Below are positions 12,480 through 37,600 of a stretch of 60,000 nt of DNA, piece after piece. A program made the translations under genes and the position numbers. The notes under the pieces were generated by a model, which saw only the letters and a program-made list of their open reading frames with translations, was not told where the DNA came from and ran no database searches. The stretch is from Cristatella mucedo. Taxonomy: Eukaryota > Bryozoa > Phylactolaemata > Cristatellidae. The DNA is taken from positions 3,612,501 to 3,672,500 of the forward strand of contig WPIO01000028.1 in assembly GCA_009760855.2 (NCBI GenBank), read 5' to 3'. Within the stretch, counting starts at the first letter, position 1; each line of letters opens with the position of its first letter.

Positions 12480-13230
12480 TGCAGTACGTACGCTCAGACT
12501 AAGCCGCGGACGGGGGGAGGGGCTCAATGGGCTGGTACGTACTGCGCTCACGTCGCGAGGGCGGGCGGGCGGGCCCGCAGTAGCGGGGGCTCCTCCTGCA
12601 GTCACGCCGCCGTGCGGTGAGTGAGGGGAGAGCCGTCGCGAATAAAAAAAAAAGAGACGCCGCCGCGTGTTGCTAGCGTAGTGCGGTATGGCGGCGCGCC
12701 GGCCACCCGTCGCCGAGCGACCGCGTATAGCCAGTTATTTTGGAGAGCGCCGTCTTGCGGCTACGGCTCGGCAGGCCGGACGCTCGCAGCAACTGAACTG
12801 CGTACGGGCTGCGGCGCCGATCGGGCAACCGCGAACTATCCGCCGGTCCGCGGCGGGAAATGGGGGGGGGGGGGTGGGATGGTGCGCGGATCCGGATGGG
12901 TGGGGCGGCTAGTCACGTCCGCTGTTTACTTGGCGATCGGCGGTGTGCGTTGCGTGGTGTGCGTTGCGCGTTGCAAGTGCAAGCCGCCGCTCGCTGGCGC
13001 ACGTCGCGTGACAGTCCCGGCGGCAGGCACGTTCCGGAGGAGAATGGCTTTCGCGGTTGCTCGATTGACACTTTGACGCGCTGCCCCTCCCGGCGATCGC
13101 GTATTCCGCATTGGTCGAATTTCATACGTCGCGCTCGCACCGAATCGGATAGTCAGCAGGGCTGGCGTACGGCAACGCTTTCGCGACGATAGTGCAAGTG
13201 AGCTGGAGGCTGCCGACGTCGCCAGGTGCC
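12480..13230. other. GC-rich, CpG-dense island
   Basis: CpG-dense block with GCGGGCGGGCGG runs and a poly-G run (12861-12872). Long overlapping frames on both strands (up to 151 aa) come from GC-rich composition that depletes stop codons. None carries a domain. It could be an unlinked promoter or non-coding exon. Confidence 0.5.
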
Positions 13231-13619
13231 ATTTTGTAATGGCGCCCGTCAAGAGCCGGCATCGCAGGGCTCAGAAGCGTACATTCGCAACCGATGGGTG
13301 GTTACAAAATACCCGCAAGTGAGAAATAGCTGGAGCGGATAGAATCGCCTTCGGTCTGGGCGTCGGCATAGCGGGTTTAGCCGTATAAAAATGTCATGCA
13401 ATTTCCTGGCGTATTGTTCGCACTACGTACAGTCGAGCTTAACCGAGAACAGCTCGTTGGCATTGAGACTGTGCGCTACGACTCGCCGATCCAGCTTCCG
13501 TTTGCTCTGATAGTACCGATCGACTTGCTTAACGGCGAGATCGAGCCATTTGCAGCCTAGTCGGTACTTGAATTTGAAATGCTCTGCTCTATCCTGACTG
13601 GTAAATAGCGATTAGCAGG
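13231..13619. other. No gene recognised
   Basis: Flank of the GC-rich island, without domain-bearing frames. Confidence 0.35.
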
Positions 13620-13755
13620 CGGTGAGCCACGATGGCCCACTAGGTAAGGCGATTAATTTTTATGACCTGAGTCTCGAGGTTGTGGGTTCAAATCCTGCGG
13701 CGCGAAACTGTTTTTTGCCGTTGAAGCTGTATGAGGCTGTTAAGTCAGCTATTAC
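13620..13755 (+). mobile_element. SINE-A, internally deleted
   Basis: Head GGTGAGCCACGATGGCCCAC and B box GTGGGTTCAAATCC are present. Most of the central body is missing, but the end (GAGGCTGTTAAGTCAGCTA) remains. Confidence 0.8.
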
Positions 13756-14154
13756 TACTTTTTAATGGGGTCGTTACGGTTCTCGGCATGCTGACTCACT
13801 CCTGCCACCATCGGACACCGAGCTTTTAAAGCTCCCTCCAAGAGTCAAGGATTGCTGAGCATATACAAGATCGTGTCACAGTTGGGCGCCCCCCCCCGTC
13901 ATTTTTCCCATCTGAAGCTACCGAGGGAGGCTGTCGACCTTGGGATTCAGCAAGCATAATCACCTTGGTACTAATCACTTTGCGTGGGGAGCATCACACG
14001 AACCTGCAGGTCGAATTTGATTACCGGACGCTACTGTGGCAGACGATCGGGAGCAGCCGCAGTAGCTCTCATCTTTGAAGCTATCACTCCTTGAGCTATA
14101 GCGGCAGGCTACTGATCCTACCTGTCCGTCCCAAGGGTACAACAAAATAATAAA

Positions 14155-14301
14155 TCCTAGCTGATTAAACAGCCTCTGTTTGTATAGCGACAGAAGAGCC
14201 TTTACGGCTATCACCATCGCTTGCAGTGGTGATAAAGAATCGCCCACCGCAGGAATCGAACCCACGACATCGGGACCGAGGTCGTGAAAGCAACCGCCTT
14301 A
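14155..14301 (-). mobile_element. SINE-A
   Basis: Complemented 3' end TAGCTGATTAAACAGCCTC, body TTACGGCTATCACC, B box GGAATCGAACCCACGAC and palindrome GGGACCGAGGTCGTG. The 5' start is truncated. It lies downstream (3') of the receptor gene's last exon. Confidence 0.87.
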
Positions 14302-15455
14302 CAACAAATGGTCCTGCAAGCTCGCAAAAGAGCCCGCTAAAATCGCAGTTCAGGATTTTCTTGTGTTTTAATTAAAGTGACAGTTGAGCAACATTTGTAA
14401 CAGCAGGCATGGCCCAATTCACTGGGCTCGCTCGGCTCGGCTTGAAGGATGGCCGGCCGTACAAGGCGAGTGACGTTAGGCGTTCGTGGGCGAGCTGCTT
14501 ACTTCAAAAGGCTGGGCCAGAGAACTCGGAATTCTCTGAACAGCCGTCAATCAAAGAACAACACGCACGACCGAACAATGTATCTGAGCCCGGCTTCCAC
14601 GATTTCTGAGGAATGGTTTTTGCTCTCTACCTTTCTCTCCCACCTCTCATTCGCTTTTTCTTGCAGCCGCACAAATGCTTCGTAAAACGCTGGGTGAGTA
14701 CTTGGCAGCACCCAGCTACCTACAACTAAATGCTAGAAAAAATGCGCCCTAGCATAGGGCAAACCAGACAAAAGTCGTGCATCTGGCATCGCTGTGTGCC
14801 TGCGCACCCTGCTGCGTCACTCACACGTTTTCAAGATGGCAGCATATGAGGGCTGCACAAGGCTTGGCCTGCTCCGCCTCTGCCTGGGCTCCCGAGGTTC
14901 TTTGTGTTCCAAGCCTTTTTCTCGTAGACCACGTGCGAGACCGAGAGTGCCACAGCGACCTAGCAACCAACGTGGATGAAGTCCACTCAGAAACGAACTG
15001 CAATAATGAACTAATCATTCGTCCTGGCCAGCAGCTCTCGTTCCCCTTGACGAGCAAAATAGGCACGTCCAGGGTGATGCGTTGTCAAGAGCAGCTCTCC
15101 CAAGGCGAGAACGTATGCAGCCCAGGCATTATGGCAGATCTGATCATCGATGAGCTCGCTTGCATGCAGCCCAGGTAGCACGGCAGAACTGACCACCGAT
15201 GAGCTGGCTCGCTCGGGGCACGAGCAAAACGGCCGCAGTCTCGGTGGAAGTGCGAGCCGTCGTCTGCATCGATCGAGCTCTTGCTGCCATCGACTACCTT
15301 TCGGTGTTGGAGCGGCTGCCTTGCTTGGGCTCCATTGACGGCCAGACGCACAGCGTCCGGTGCAGCAGAGCTTCAGTGGCGCTCGACAGCGACAGCAGCA
15401 GCCGGCAGCAGCCTGTCCATGGCGTCGGTCGTGTAAGCTTCTGCCCTCCCGGGAT
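14302..15455 (-). other. Probable 3' UTR and downstream flank of the ERR-like gene
   Basis: Lies immediately 3' of the stop codon of the minus-strand receptor gene. An ATTAAA-type poly(A) signal occurs on the minus strand at 14372-14367. That would give a 3' UTR of about 1.1 kb. The assignment rests on position and this hexamer only. The small frames here show no domain. Confidence 0.35.
15115..15212. repeat. 49-bp imperfect tandem duplication
   Basis: ATGCAGCCCAGG ... ATCGATGAGCTCGC is followed directly by ATGCAGCCCAGG ... ACCGATGAGCTGGC. The period is 49 bp with scattered substitutions. It falls in the likely 3' UTR of the receptor gene. Confidence 0.8.
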
Positions 15456-29840
<14,385 letters not shown>

Positions 29841-31079
29841 TTATACGCTGCCGGACGTGGCCGGCCGCCGGCCGCCGCCGCCATCGCATTGGTTCAGCGC
29901 CCGCCCATGTGCTATCTGATTGGACGGCTCGGACTCGCCCGCCGTGGGCCTCCGGCCATTCGCCGGGTCCGCCGCCCCGCGCGACTGAAACCCCCACCTC
30001 CCCCATCGGCTGGCCCCTCTCTGACCAGATCGGGGGAGGGGGTCAGTTTCATAAACTCGGTGGAAGTTCATCCGGCGGCAACGGAAGCCCAACTCCGGCG
30101 CAAACAACCGGCCAGCCAACCGCGTGAAAGTGGGTCAGTCTGATGTCGCCGCGCGAACTGCTCGGCCGAACGAACGAGCGTCGGCCAGCCGTCGACCGTC
30201 GTGCCTCCGGCCGCTTTTTACCACCGCCGACCCCACCGTCGCCAGCATCCGCCTCCGCTTTGTGCGCCGGCAGCGGCCGCCGGGCCAGCAGCACCGACGG
30301 CCGCCGGCCCCTTCCGCATGCCACCATCGCGCACGCTGGCGCGCGCGCGCGAAGCGCCGGCGCGTCGCTTCGGCCCGTGCGGCCTCTCGCGCGTCAGGCA
30401 ACGTACCCGGGTCGTGCGGACGCGCGCGGTATTTTCGGCGCCGCCGCTTTAGCGAGTCTCGTGCAACCCGTCTCTGCGCGCGGCGCGCGCGCGGATCCGG
30501 CGCTCGGCAAATGCTCGGCGCGGGGATGTCCCGCGCCGCGGGACCGACGCCGGAAGCGTCTGTGCTAAAAACGACCGCACGCATTGGCCGCATCCGCCCG
30601 CCCGCCCCTGCAGCCACCGCGGTACTTTTTTTCAGGCGGCTGCAGCTGAAGCTGTGCTTACGTCAGCGCGAGCGCGACGTCTCGCTTGCTTGGCGGCAGC
30701 GACGCGAGCGCTGGCGGACTGCGGAGGCGAAGAGAGGAACGTGACGCCGCCGGTAGTCGGGAGCGAGGACCGAGCACGTCTTCCGAGCGGACGCATCGTG
30801 CCGTTGGCTTCGCCGAGCGTGCGGACCGCCATTGCCCCGATGCGCGCCGTCTTCTTGATGAGAAACGCTCCTTCCAGCGTTGCAGCTACTGAGTAGTAAT
30901 GGTTTTGTGAAGTTACAGACGGTGGTAAAACAATTATGTGCATCGTGTACGTGCGCGTACAGCGACGGAGCTGAGGGGTAGGGTGCATTTGACAACCCCT
31001 AAAGTCGGGCAGCGACCTGGGCCACTCCCGATTCCGACGTCCCCCCCGACCGTCGCCAGCGACGAAATTAGTCTTAAAA

Positions 31080-31218
31080 AATACCAGCTGATTTTACAGC
31101 TTCTTTTTGTACAGCGGCAATAAAGGATCACCCACCGCAAGACTCGAACGCACAACCTCGGGACCGAGGTCGTGATAAAAAGCAATCACCTTACCTAATG
31201 TGGCCATTCCGGCTCACC
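31080..31218 (-). mobile_element. SINE-A with central deletion
   Basis: Complemented 3' end ATACCAGCTGATTTTACAGC joins directly to TACAGCGGCAATAAAGG. The segment holding GACAGAAGAGCC and GGCTATCACC is missing. B box, palindrome half (CGGGACCGAGGTCGTG) and head (CCGGCTCACC) are intact. Confidence 0.85.
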
Positions 31219-31577
31219 GCGTCTTAATTCGACTCGACGAGCAACCGCCGAGTTTGTGTCGAATTAACGCTACGATTTTGCGCTATGATTTTTCACGAAT
31301 TACGTGTCTAGCCCCGCCTGCAGGAAAAAGTTTGCAGGCCTTGCCTCCTAGATGAAAATCCTAGCTCCACCATTGCATACACATTCAGGAATGTATGAAC
31401 GTATGGGCGCAGTTGAGGAGCCTGTGTTTTCGTCAAATGGAAAGACCTGTATCACTTTTACGCAGGGGCAAGACCCGCAAGATTTTCACTCGGTCGGGTC
31501 TAGACCCGAAATTCATGAAAAATTATAGCGCAAAGTCGCAGTGACTATTTTGTGGTTAACTTTGTAGTTGGCTACGT

Positions 31578-31664
31578 CAGGGGCGTAGGAATATGGGGCA
31601 GCGCAGTTGGCAGCCCCGCTCTAGGGAGGGTGGGGGAGCGAATGCCCCACTGGCTCCGCCACTG
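31578..31664. mobile_element. Possible MITE-like remnant
   Basis: Ends CAGGGGCGTAGG and CTGGCTCCGCCACTG are approximately inverted and resemble hAT-like terminal repeats. TACG occurs at both flanks (31573-31576, 31665-31668). It is short and imperfect. Confidence 0.3.
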
Positions 31665-32089
31665 TACGCCCGTATGCCCTGTTCCGAGACAGCGTGCTAC
31701 TCCGGCCGAAGCTGCCGAGAGGCGAACAGCGGACCCAATAATGTACCCTGAGATTACTGCGGACTAGGGCGGCCATTGCGGCCGCGACGTCCAGCGTGGC
31801 GTCCTTCGATTGCTAATAAACTGCCTGCCGCGTTTTCGATTGAATCTTTGGGTGTGCGACTGCTCACGCAAGTATGCATGCATAGCACGTACGCTTGCAC
31901 GCGCTTGCACACGCTTGCACACGCGGTCGCATCCCTTGGACAGACGCCGATCGCTGGCTGGGCGACGAAAGAAGAGTGAGGGCGGTAGGCGGTAGGTTAT
32001 GGAACTTTCGCGCAACCACCAAGTGAGCGCGACGCGACAGCCGCGCTCGTCAAGAGCGATTACGCGAATTGCTGATTGGAAAATCAGAT

Positions 32090-32232
32090 CGGGCGTTCCT
32101 TTGCGCGACCTTCCCGAGGTCGTGGGTTCGAATTCTGCGGTGAGCTATTCTGTATTTCCACTGCCAGCGGCGGTGACAGCCTTTAAGGCTCTTCTGTCGC
32201 TATGCAAAAAGAGGCTGCTAAATCAGCTTGGT
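32090..32232 (+). mobile_element. SINE-A, 5' truncated
   Basis: Starts near the palindrome (CCCGAGGTCGTGGGTTCGAA) and keeps GCCAGCGGCGGTGACAGCC, GGCTCTTCTGTCGCTATGC and GAGGCTGCTAAATCAGCT. Confidence 0.85.
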
Positions 32233-32529
32233 ATTGATTTAATGTGCTGCTCGAACTTCAGAAACAAATCTCGGGTACGAGTTTTGCAGCCAGCGGGCAG
32301 TTCTCTTTTGCACTCCGCAAGCGCGTTGTCAGCCGCGAAGGCTCTTGAGCTGCCAAGCGAATGAGGCTGCCGAATCTGCTTCTCCTTACGCGTCACGCTA
32401 TCACGTCGGCGCAATTCGGCTCGATGCGAGAAGCTTCTGCGTATCAACCCGCTGGTCGAGTCGAGTGGAGCTCTCGTCCTCCGCGAGCGGAAGCCGCGGA
32501 GGCTCGGCGGCGAGCCTTCCGGAGGGCGA

Positions 32530-32600
32530 TCCTGCATTGCCCGCTGCCTGCGAGCGGCGGCGATGGCCGCCAGGGCTCTTCTGCCTTCTGCGCTCTATAT
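32530..32600 (+). mobile_element. SINE-A body fragment
   Basis: GCCCGCTGCCTGCGAGCGGC, GGCGATGGCCGCCAGGGCTC and TTCTGCC follow SINE-A body order. Neither end is present. Confidence 0.4.
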
Positions 32601-32859
32601 ATTCTATTTCTCTCTCTATATATATATATTCTGCCTTCGTCGCGGCCCAATCTGACGAGCCTGGCCTCACGCGCCGGAAGTAAATGCTGCACGCCGCTGC
32701 AGACGCCGGTCTGGCGCGAACGCTCTGGCACGTCCGGCACGCGCGTTCAGCAGTAATAAGTAAGAGCTGAGCGCGCGCGCAAAACGTGAGCTCAAAATGA
32801 AAGCATCCCTCCGATATTTGCCGTAAGCGTACTCGGTCGTCTCGTCAACGGTCGGCAGG

Positions 32860-32861
<2 letters not shown>

Positions 32862-32897
<36 letters not shown>
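32862..32897. repeat. (CCG)n trinucleotide repeat
   Basis: About 12 uninterrupted CCG units in a CpG-dense region. Confidence 0.95.
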
Positions 32898-32899
<2 letters not shown>

Positions 32900-33310
32900 A
32901 GCAGTGCGGTTCAGTTGAACGCGGCTGACGCGAAAGTGCCGCCGCGACGCAACGCCCCGCTGTATGGCCGGCGCAACGTGCGGGCGGCGCGAAACCTGCA
33001 CGCGCGCGCGCCGCCGCCGCCGATTCCTCGCGCTAGCTGTACAGCTGCGGCGAGCCGAGCGGCTTATTCGAGCGCAGCGCGCTGCGAGGAAATGCTCGGC
33101 CAGCACACGCCGCGACCACTCCTCGCTACTTCCCAACCGAGTCCTTCTGACGGTGGCCGCGCGCGCCACGCTTTTGCCCGTCGCTAGCGGAGGCGCGCGG
33201 CGTGAGCGCTGAATCTTCCCCCGGCCAGCTTTTAGCGCTCAATGCCGGTCGATTTCGATCGAGCCTCGAGCAGTCGCCGAGTCAGGACTTGCGGCTGCTC
33301 ACGCCAGCTT

Positions 33311-33342
<32 letters not shown>

Positions 33343-33528
33343 CCGTTTTGAGCCGATGGGCGCTCGCTCGCGCCGCAGCTCGCGCTGGCTACGTCGTGGC
33401 CACGCACGCGCCATCGTCTGCCGCCCCTCGGCAGGGCGGACCCGGGCTGAGCTGCACGCGGCTGGGCTCGCAGGGCTGACTCGCAAGGCCCGTCGCCGCC
33501 GCCGCGGCTTGGCTCCTTCGTACCCAAA

Positions 33529-33702
33529 TGCTAGCTGATTTAGCAGCCTCTTTGTGTGTAGCGACAGAAGAGCCTTTACGGCTATCGCCACTGCAAACAG
33601 TGGCGGCGACAAAGGATCGCCCACCGCAGGATTCGAACCCACGACCTCGAGCAGACGTCGTGAAAAGCAACCGCCTCACCTGGTGAGCCATTGCGGCTCG
33701 CC
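33529..33702 (-). mobile_element. SINE-A, full length
   Basis: TGCTAGCTGATTTAGCAGCC, TTTACGGCTATCGCC, B box GGATTCGAACCCACGAC and head CCATTGCGGCTCGCC. The palindrome is damaged (CTCGAGCAGACGTCG). Confidence 0.88.
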
Positions 33703-34130
33703 TAGCTGAACTGCTGCACTGGTTTCAGCCTCCTCGTGCCCTCGGGTCCTGCATGAACGATAAATTAGCTGCTCTATTCCTCCGCTTAAAGATAGATCGT
33801 TGGCGACTTTAGCCCTGCATGTCCTAGATTGTGGAACTCGCTTCCACGATTCTTACGCAACCACAATTGCTCGCCTGCTGCTGACTATGGCTCATCCTTT
33901 CCAGCGCTCCTGAGCTGCTACTTCCATGCTACTCACTACCTCAACTGCTTGCCCGACTCAGCTATGCTTGCCACTTTCTCTTTGTTTCGCGACATGAATC
34001 TGTTGGCCACCGAATGCGTACCGAAAGCCGCTTAGGCTGTGAGCGCGCTATGTAAAACTCTCCTGCGTATCACCCAACTAGTCTGTGTGACTTTGCGGAG
34101 TTACAGACGGAAAGACATTACATTACATAC
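33703..34130 (+). mobile_element. LINE-2fam 3' end
   Basis: The plus strand resembles the 3' half of the 2255-3260 copy in the opposite direction: GATAAATTAGCTGCTCTATT, TAGATTGTGGAACTCGCTTC, CTGCTGACTATGG, then GCGGAGTTACAGACGG. The C-terminal RT codons are frameshifted. It starts directly at the SINE-A boundary. Confidence 0.75.
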
Positions 34131-34924
34131 ATCGAACCGGACGCTGTACGAAGAGGATGACGGGGGTTCTTGCAAGAGCCGACCACCGCGTGGCGGCGGC
34201 GGCATCAAGGTCAGCGCCGCGGCAGCGCCGGCGGCGGCTGCCCGCAGCGAGCGGTACGAGAGAGCCGAATCTTAGCCCGAGCTATGCTGCTATGCTGTCC
34301 TACTATCCAGGCCTTAGTCGCGCGCTGCTGCCCACTTCGCCGCGTCTTGGACATGGACCGAGGGCGATCTCTGGTCGACCGAGGCAGGCTGGGGCCACAA
34401 CAGCCGCCGCCGCAGCCGCCGCCGCCGTCGCAGAGACTCCGTTGCCGCTGCAGAAACGAGCCTGTTTATTCAGCTACTCGTTGCTTCGCTTCGCTTCGTT
34501 TTTTTTCATGGCAAGGCAGAGTCCGCACGGGTTGGATATTTCTACCCCACCGATCCTACCAGAGGGTAGTGGCGGATCCCTTCGCGATTGAGAAACGAGG
34601 TAATAACTATTTGCGGTTCGGCCGACGCAGCGGGACCGCACCGGCGGTATTGCGCCAGAGTGCGCCTGCGCAGTGAGCCAATGCAGCACTTCGATGGCCG
34701 CCTCAGAGATGCTTCGGGGTACCGGGGGGGGGAGGGTGGGGAGTGCTACGATGGCTCGCGCCAGTGGATGCACGCTGGCCAGCTAATGCGGCGTCGTTTG
34801 GTCATACAGCAATGTCAGATCTGCTATGGGCACAGCGCTCGCAGCAGGATGTGACTGCTAGCGAATGTGTCTGTATTTAAAATAAGAGTACACACGTTTT
34901 TAGCTATATTTTCCATTAAAAAAA
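34131..34924. other. GC-rich sequence without recognised gene
   Basis: Overlapping frames up to 168 aa on the plus strand, Arg/Pro/Ala-rich and without domains. A (CCG)-like run is at 34397-34432 and a poly-G run near 34722. Confidence 0.4.
34205..34213 (+). promoter_or_regulatory. Exact ERR-type response element TCAAGGTCA
   Basis: A perfect TNAAGGTCA extended half-site in GC-rich DNA, about 4.4 kb upstream of receptor exon 1. About 0.5 exact copies are expected by chance in a window this size, so a role in autoregulation is only a hypothesis. Confidence 0.3.
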
Positions 34925-35091
34925 TACTACCTGACTTAACAGCCTCTTCTGCATAGCAACAGAATAGCCTTTACGGCTATCGCCGCCGCTAGCAGCGGCG
35001 ATAACGGTCGCTTTCTGCAGGATTCGAACCCACGACCTCGGTCACGAGATCGTGAATAGCAACAGCCTTACCTAGTGTACCATCACGGCTC
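34925..35091 (-). mobile_element. SINE-A
   Basis: CTACCTGACTTAACAGCCTC, TTTACGGCTATCGCC, B box GGATTCGAACCCACGACC and head CCATCACGGCTC. An intact copy with moderate divergence. Confidence 0.88.
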
Positions 35092-35123
<32 letters not shown>

Positions 35124-35130
35124 CCTCTAG
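35087..35130. repeat. (CTGT)n microsatellite
   Basis: CTGT units followed by CTCT/CCCT, directly abutting the 5' end of the SINE-A copy. Confidence 0.9.
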
Positions 35131-35290
35131 TACCTAAATACTGAACCCCAACTCCTAAGACCAAAACTCTAAACCCAAAAACTCAAGCACCAAAAAATAG
35201 AAAATGTAACCAGTAAGCCGTAAACCCCTAAACGCACAACCGCTGAATACTAAACTCAAAACCCTAAATCCCAACCTAAAAAATATAACT
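35131..35290. repeat. Degenerate CCCTAAA-like repeat, about 160 bp
   Basis: Multiple scattered matches to CTAAACCC, TAAACCCCTAAA and AAAACCCTAAATCCC within A/C-rich sequence. It resembles a decayed interstitial telomere-like tract, but no clean period is preserved. Confidence 0.4.
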
Positions 35291-35978
35291 AAAAACATGT
35301 TTACTTAAACGTAAATATAAACGTACGCTGGCGACGACGTTGAAGAAACTGCTCTGAGCACTGTGCCCATAGCAGATCTGACATTGCCGTATGAACGAAC
35401 GTCGCCGCATTAGCTGCTCCGGCCTGCCTGCAGCTGCCACGCCGGCGGTAGGCGAAGCTTCGCAGAAGGTAAGCGAGGCCGTCGGGACGAGGCTGCCACA
35501 AACTTCTCCTGGGGCGGCGTGCGGCCGCGATGCTCCCTCCGCGTGCGACATCGACGCTTTCGCCGTCTGCTCGTCCTCGCACGATCGAAGGCGGCGCGCG
35601 CTGCGGACCCTTCCCCCCCCCCCGGGGGTCGAGGGGACCCGGTCGGCGAGCGCGCACGCGCGCGCCGCTCGCGCGAGATGGTACGCGGAGCGCGCAAGCC
35701 TCGCCGTCTTCTCGAAAAGACTTTTTCCGCCGGCGAGCGGCCGAATCGGAAGAGCCGAGCCTACCTACGGATGCGAATATTAATTACTGCTGGCTGAAAG
35801 CTATGGGAACGCGGATTTTCCTCTTGTTTTTTTTTTGTTTTCTTTCCACGACGTGCAGACGCTGACGCTCGCGAGCGCCGGCCGTCAGATGCGGCCGCTT
35901 GCGCTCGCGAGGTGCGCGCCGCCGCCGTGGGCGGCAGTCGCTCGGCGAGCGGCGGCGCTCGGAGCGATCTCGGCTGCT

Positions 35979-36057
<79 letters not shown>
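35979..36057. repeat. (GGC)n trinucleotide repeat, about 26 units
   Basis: Uninterrupted GGC/CCG run within the GC island. Long runs of this motif are prone to expansion and G-quadruplex formation. Confidence 0.97.
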
Positions 36058-36123
36058 GGGCCAGACTGCGGCCAAACTCCTCAAGCTCATCTCGTCAAGC
36101 TCGCTCGTGAGCGCGCGCGCGCG

Positions 36124-36128
<5 letters not shown>

Positions 36129-36189
<61 letters not shown>
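36129..36189. repeat. (GA)n microsatellite
   Basis: About 30 GA units, 70 bp from the (GGC)n run and preceded by an alternating GC stretch (36110-36123). Confidence 0.97.
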
Positions 36190-36191
<2 letters not shown>

Positions 36192-36325
36192 CTATAAAGT
36201 TGTTCATAAGCATCTTTCTCGCAAGTCGACAGTTGAACGCGACGTAGCCAAACCGCCAGCTGCGCGGGCCCATGCTCTTGCACCTCCGCCGGCAGCGGCC
36301 GCGTCGGCGGCAGCAGCACGAGCGG

Positions 36326-36358
36326 CAGCAGCGGCGGCGGCGGCGGCGGCGGCGGCAG
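36326..36358. repeat. Second (GGC)n run
   Basis: About 11 GCG/GGC units flanked by CAGCAG triplets. Confidence 0.9.
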
Positions 36359-37600
36359 CACGTGCGGGCAGCGTGCGGCGCGACTATTGTGTACGAGCGA
36401 TGCCGGCCGGCCAGGAGGCGGCCGGCCGGCATCGCTCGCGCACGCCCTTGCTTATCCTTTGAAGCGGCGCGGAGCTGCCTACCTCCCCTATATCAAAACA
36501 CCCTCATCTACTGGCAGCGATCGCTGGGGATTCGCCGCCCGCCGCCCGCCGCCAGCCCGGAGCCGGAGGCGAGCGAACACCTCTCGGGCCCAACATCCCA
36601 GCAACCCGCTGGCCCGTGCGCTGTCGCCCGCCGCCGCCGCCGCCCCTGCTGCGGCGGCGGTGGCGGCGGCTCCGGTGGCTGCTGCCGGCTCCGGCACGGC
36701 CGCCGCTGCTAGTCGTCGAAGGCTGTCGCGCGGTCGGCAGCCGAGAGACTGGCGCGTCCGCCCGCCCGCCCTAGCGTGTACTCTCCGCCGAGCGGTCGAT
36801 AGCGCGCCGGCTGCGCATTAGGTGCTCGCAGCGCAGCGCAGCGACGCTCCGCTTGTTCCGGCGAACGCCGACGGGTGCAACAGGTACAGCAGACAGTCCG
36901 GCGCCGCTAACGTGCCGCTATGGCAGCGCGCGCGCGCGTCACTTCCACGTAGCGGACGCCGCCAGCGAGAGTGCCGCGCCCCCGAGCGCTCGCTCGCTCG
37001 CTCGAGTCGGCGGGCGCTCGCTCTGACAGCAGCAGCGGCAGCAGCCGCGAGTGAGCCGCCGCTGCGAAGCAGGCACCAGTCTCGCGCGGCGCCGCCACTC
37101 GGGGCCGCGCGCCCTTAAAGCCCCTAAACGCTTAGATCCGCAGCGCGTTGCCAGCCGCCGTCGAGCTGCGGCGGCAGCAGCGGCGGCGGAAAGGGTCGAA
37201 GGTGCGGGATGGGCGAGCGTCGCCTGCTCGCGGCGCCGCCGCTGCTGCCGGCGGCGGCGGCGGGAGATCGATTGCACTCGGGCTTCCGGTCGGGAAGACG
37301 ACTCGCCGAGAGCGAGCTGGCTTGAAGTGCATGCGTCTGCCGGACTCTCGGCGATGGGTGCATTAATAGTCGGCGCGTCTCGTTCGCACGGCGCAGCTGC
37401 GGAGTCGAGAACAATGCCGCCCTTCCAGGTGGCCGACGCTCGAGCGCTGCCGCGGAGCATCATCAATCACCACTGCGCCATTACTTTATCTCTGCCCCTC
37501 CCTCTCTCCTCACCCCCCCTCCCCAGCGACGTGGGATCGCTTGCTGACGTGCGCCGCGGCCGGCGAGAAGATGGAGCGGCTGTTTGAGTTGGGGGCGCTC

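Larger units (their letters stand above)
32300..33528. other. GC-rich, CpG-dense island
   Basis: Contains the (CCG)n at 32862 and a (GCG)n run at 33311-33341. Overlapping Arg/Ala-rich frames on both strands reflect composition. No domain was found. It could be a promoter or non-coding exon upstream of the receptor gene. Confidence 0.45.
35380..37600. other. GC island with trinucleotide repeats
   Basis: The most GC-rich block of the window, with multiple (GGC)n, (GA)n and CG runs. Frames of 90-223 aa occur in nearly every phase on both strands because stops are rare at this composition. None shows a domain. It may hold a promoter of a divergent gene or distal 5' exons of the receptor gene. 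Confidence 0.45.

Noticed and set aside
30049-30744. Long Arg/Ala/Pro-rich frames (up to 206 aa) in the GC island upstream of exon 1
   Set aside because: Frames are open in several phases on both strands, as expected for a CpG-dense region. No domain, splice pattern or codon bias separates one from the others.
35391-37587. Multiple frames of 130-223 aa, including poly-Pro and poly-Gly
   Set aside because: Created by (GGC)n and (GA)n repeats and very high GC. No conserved motif.
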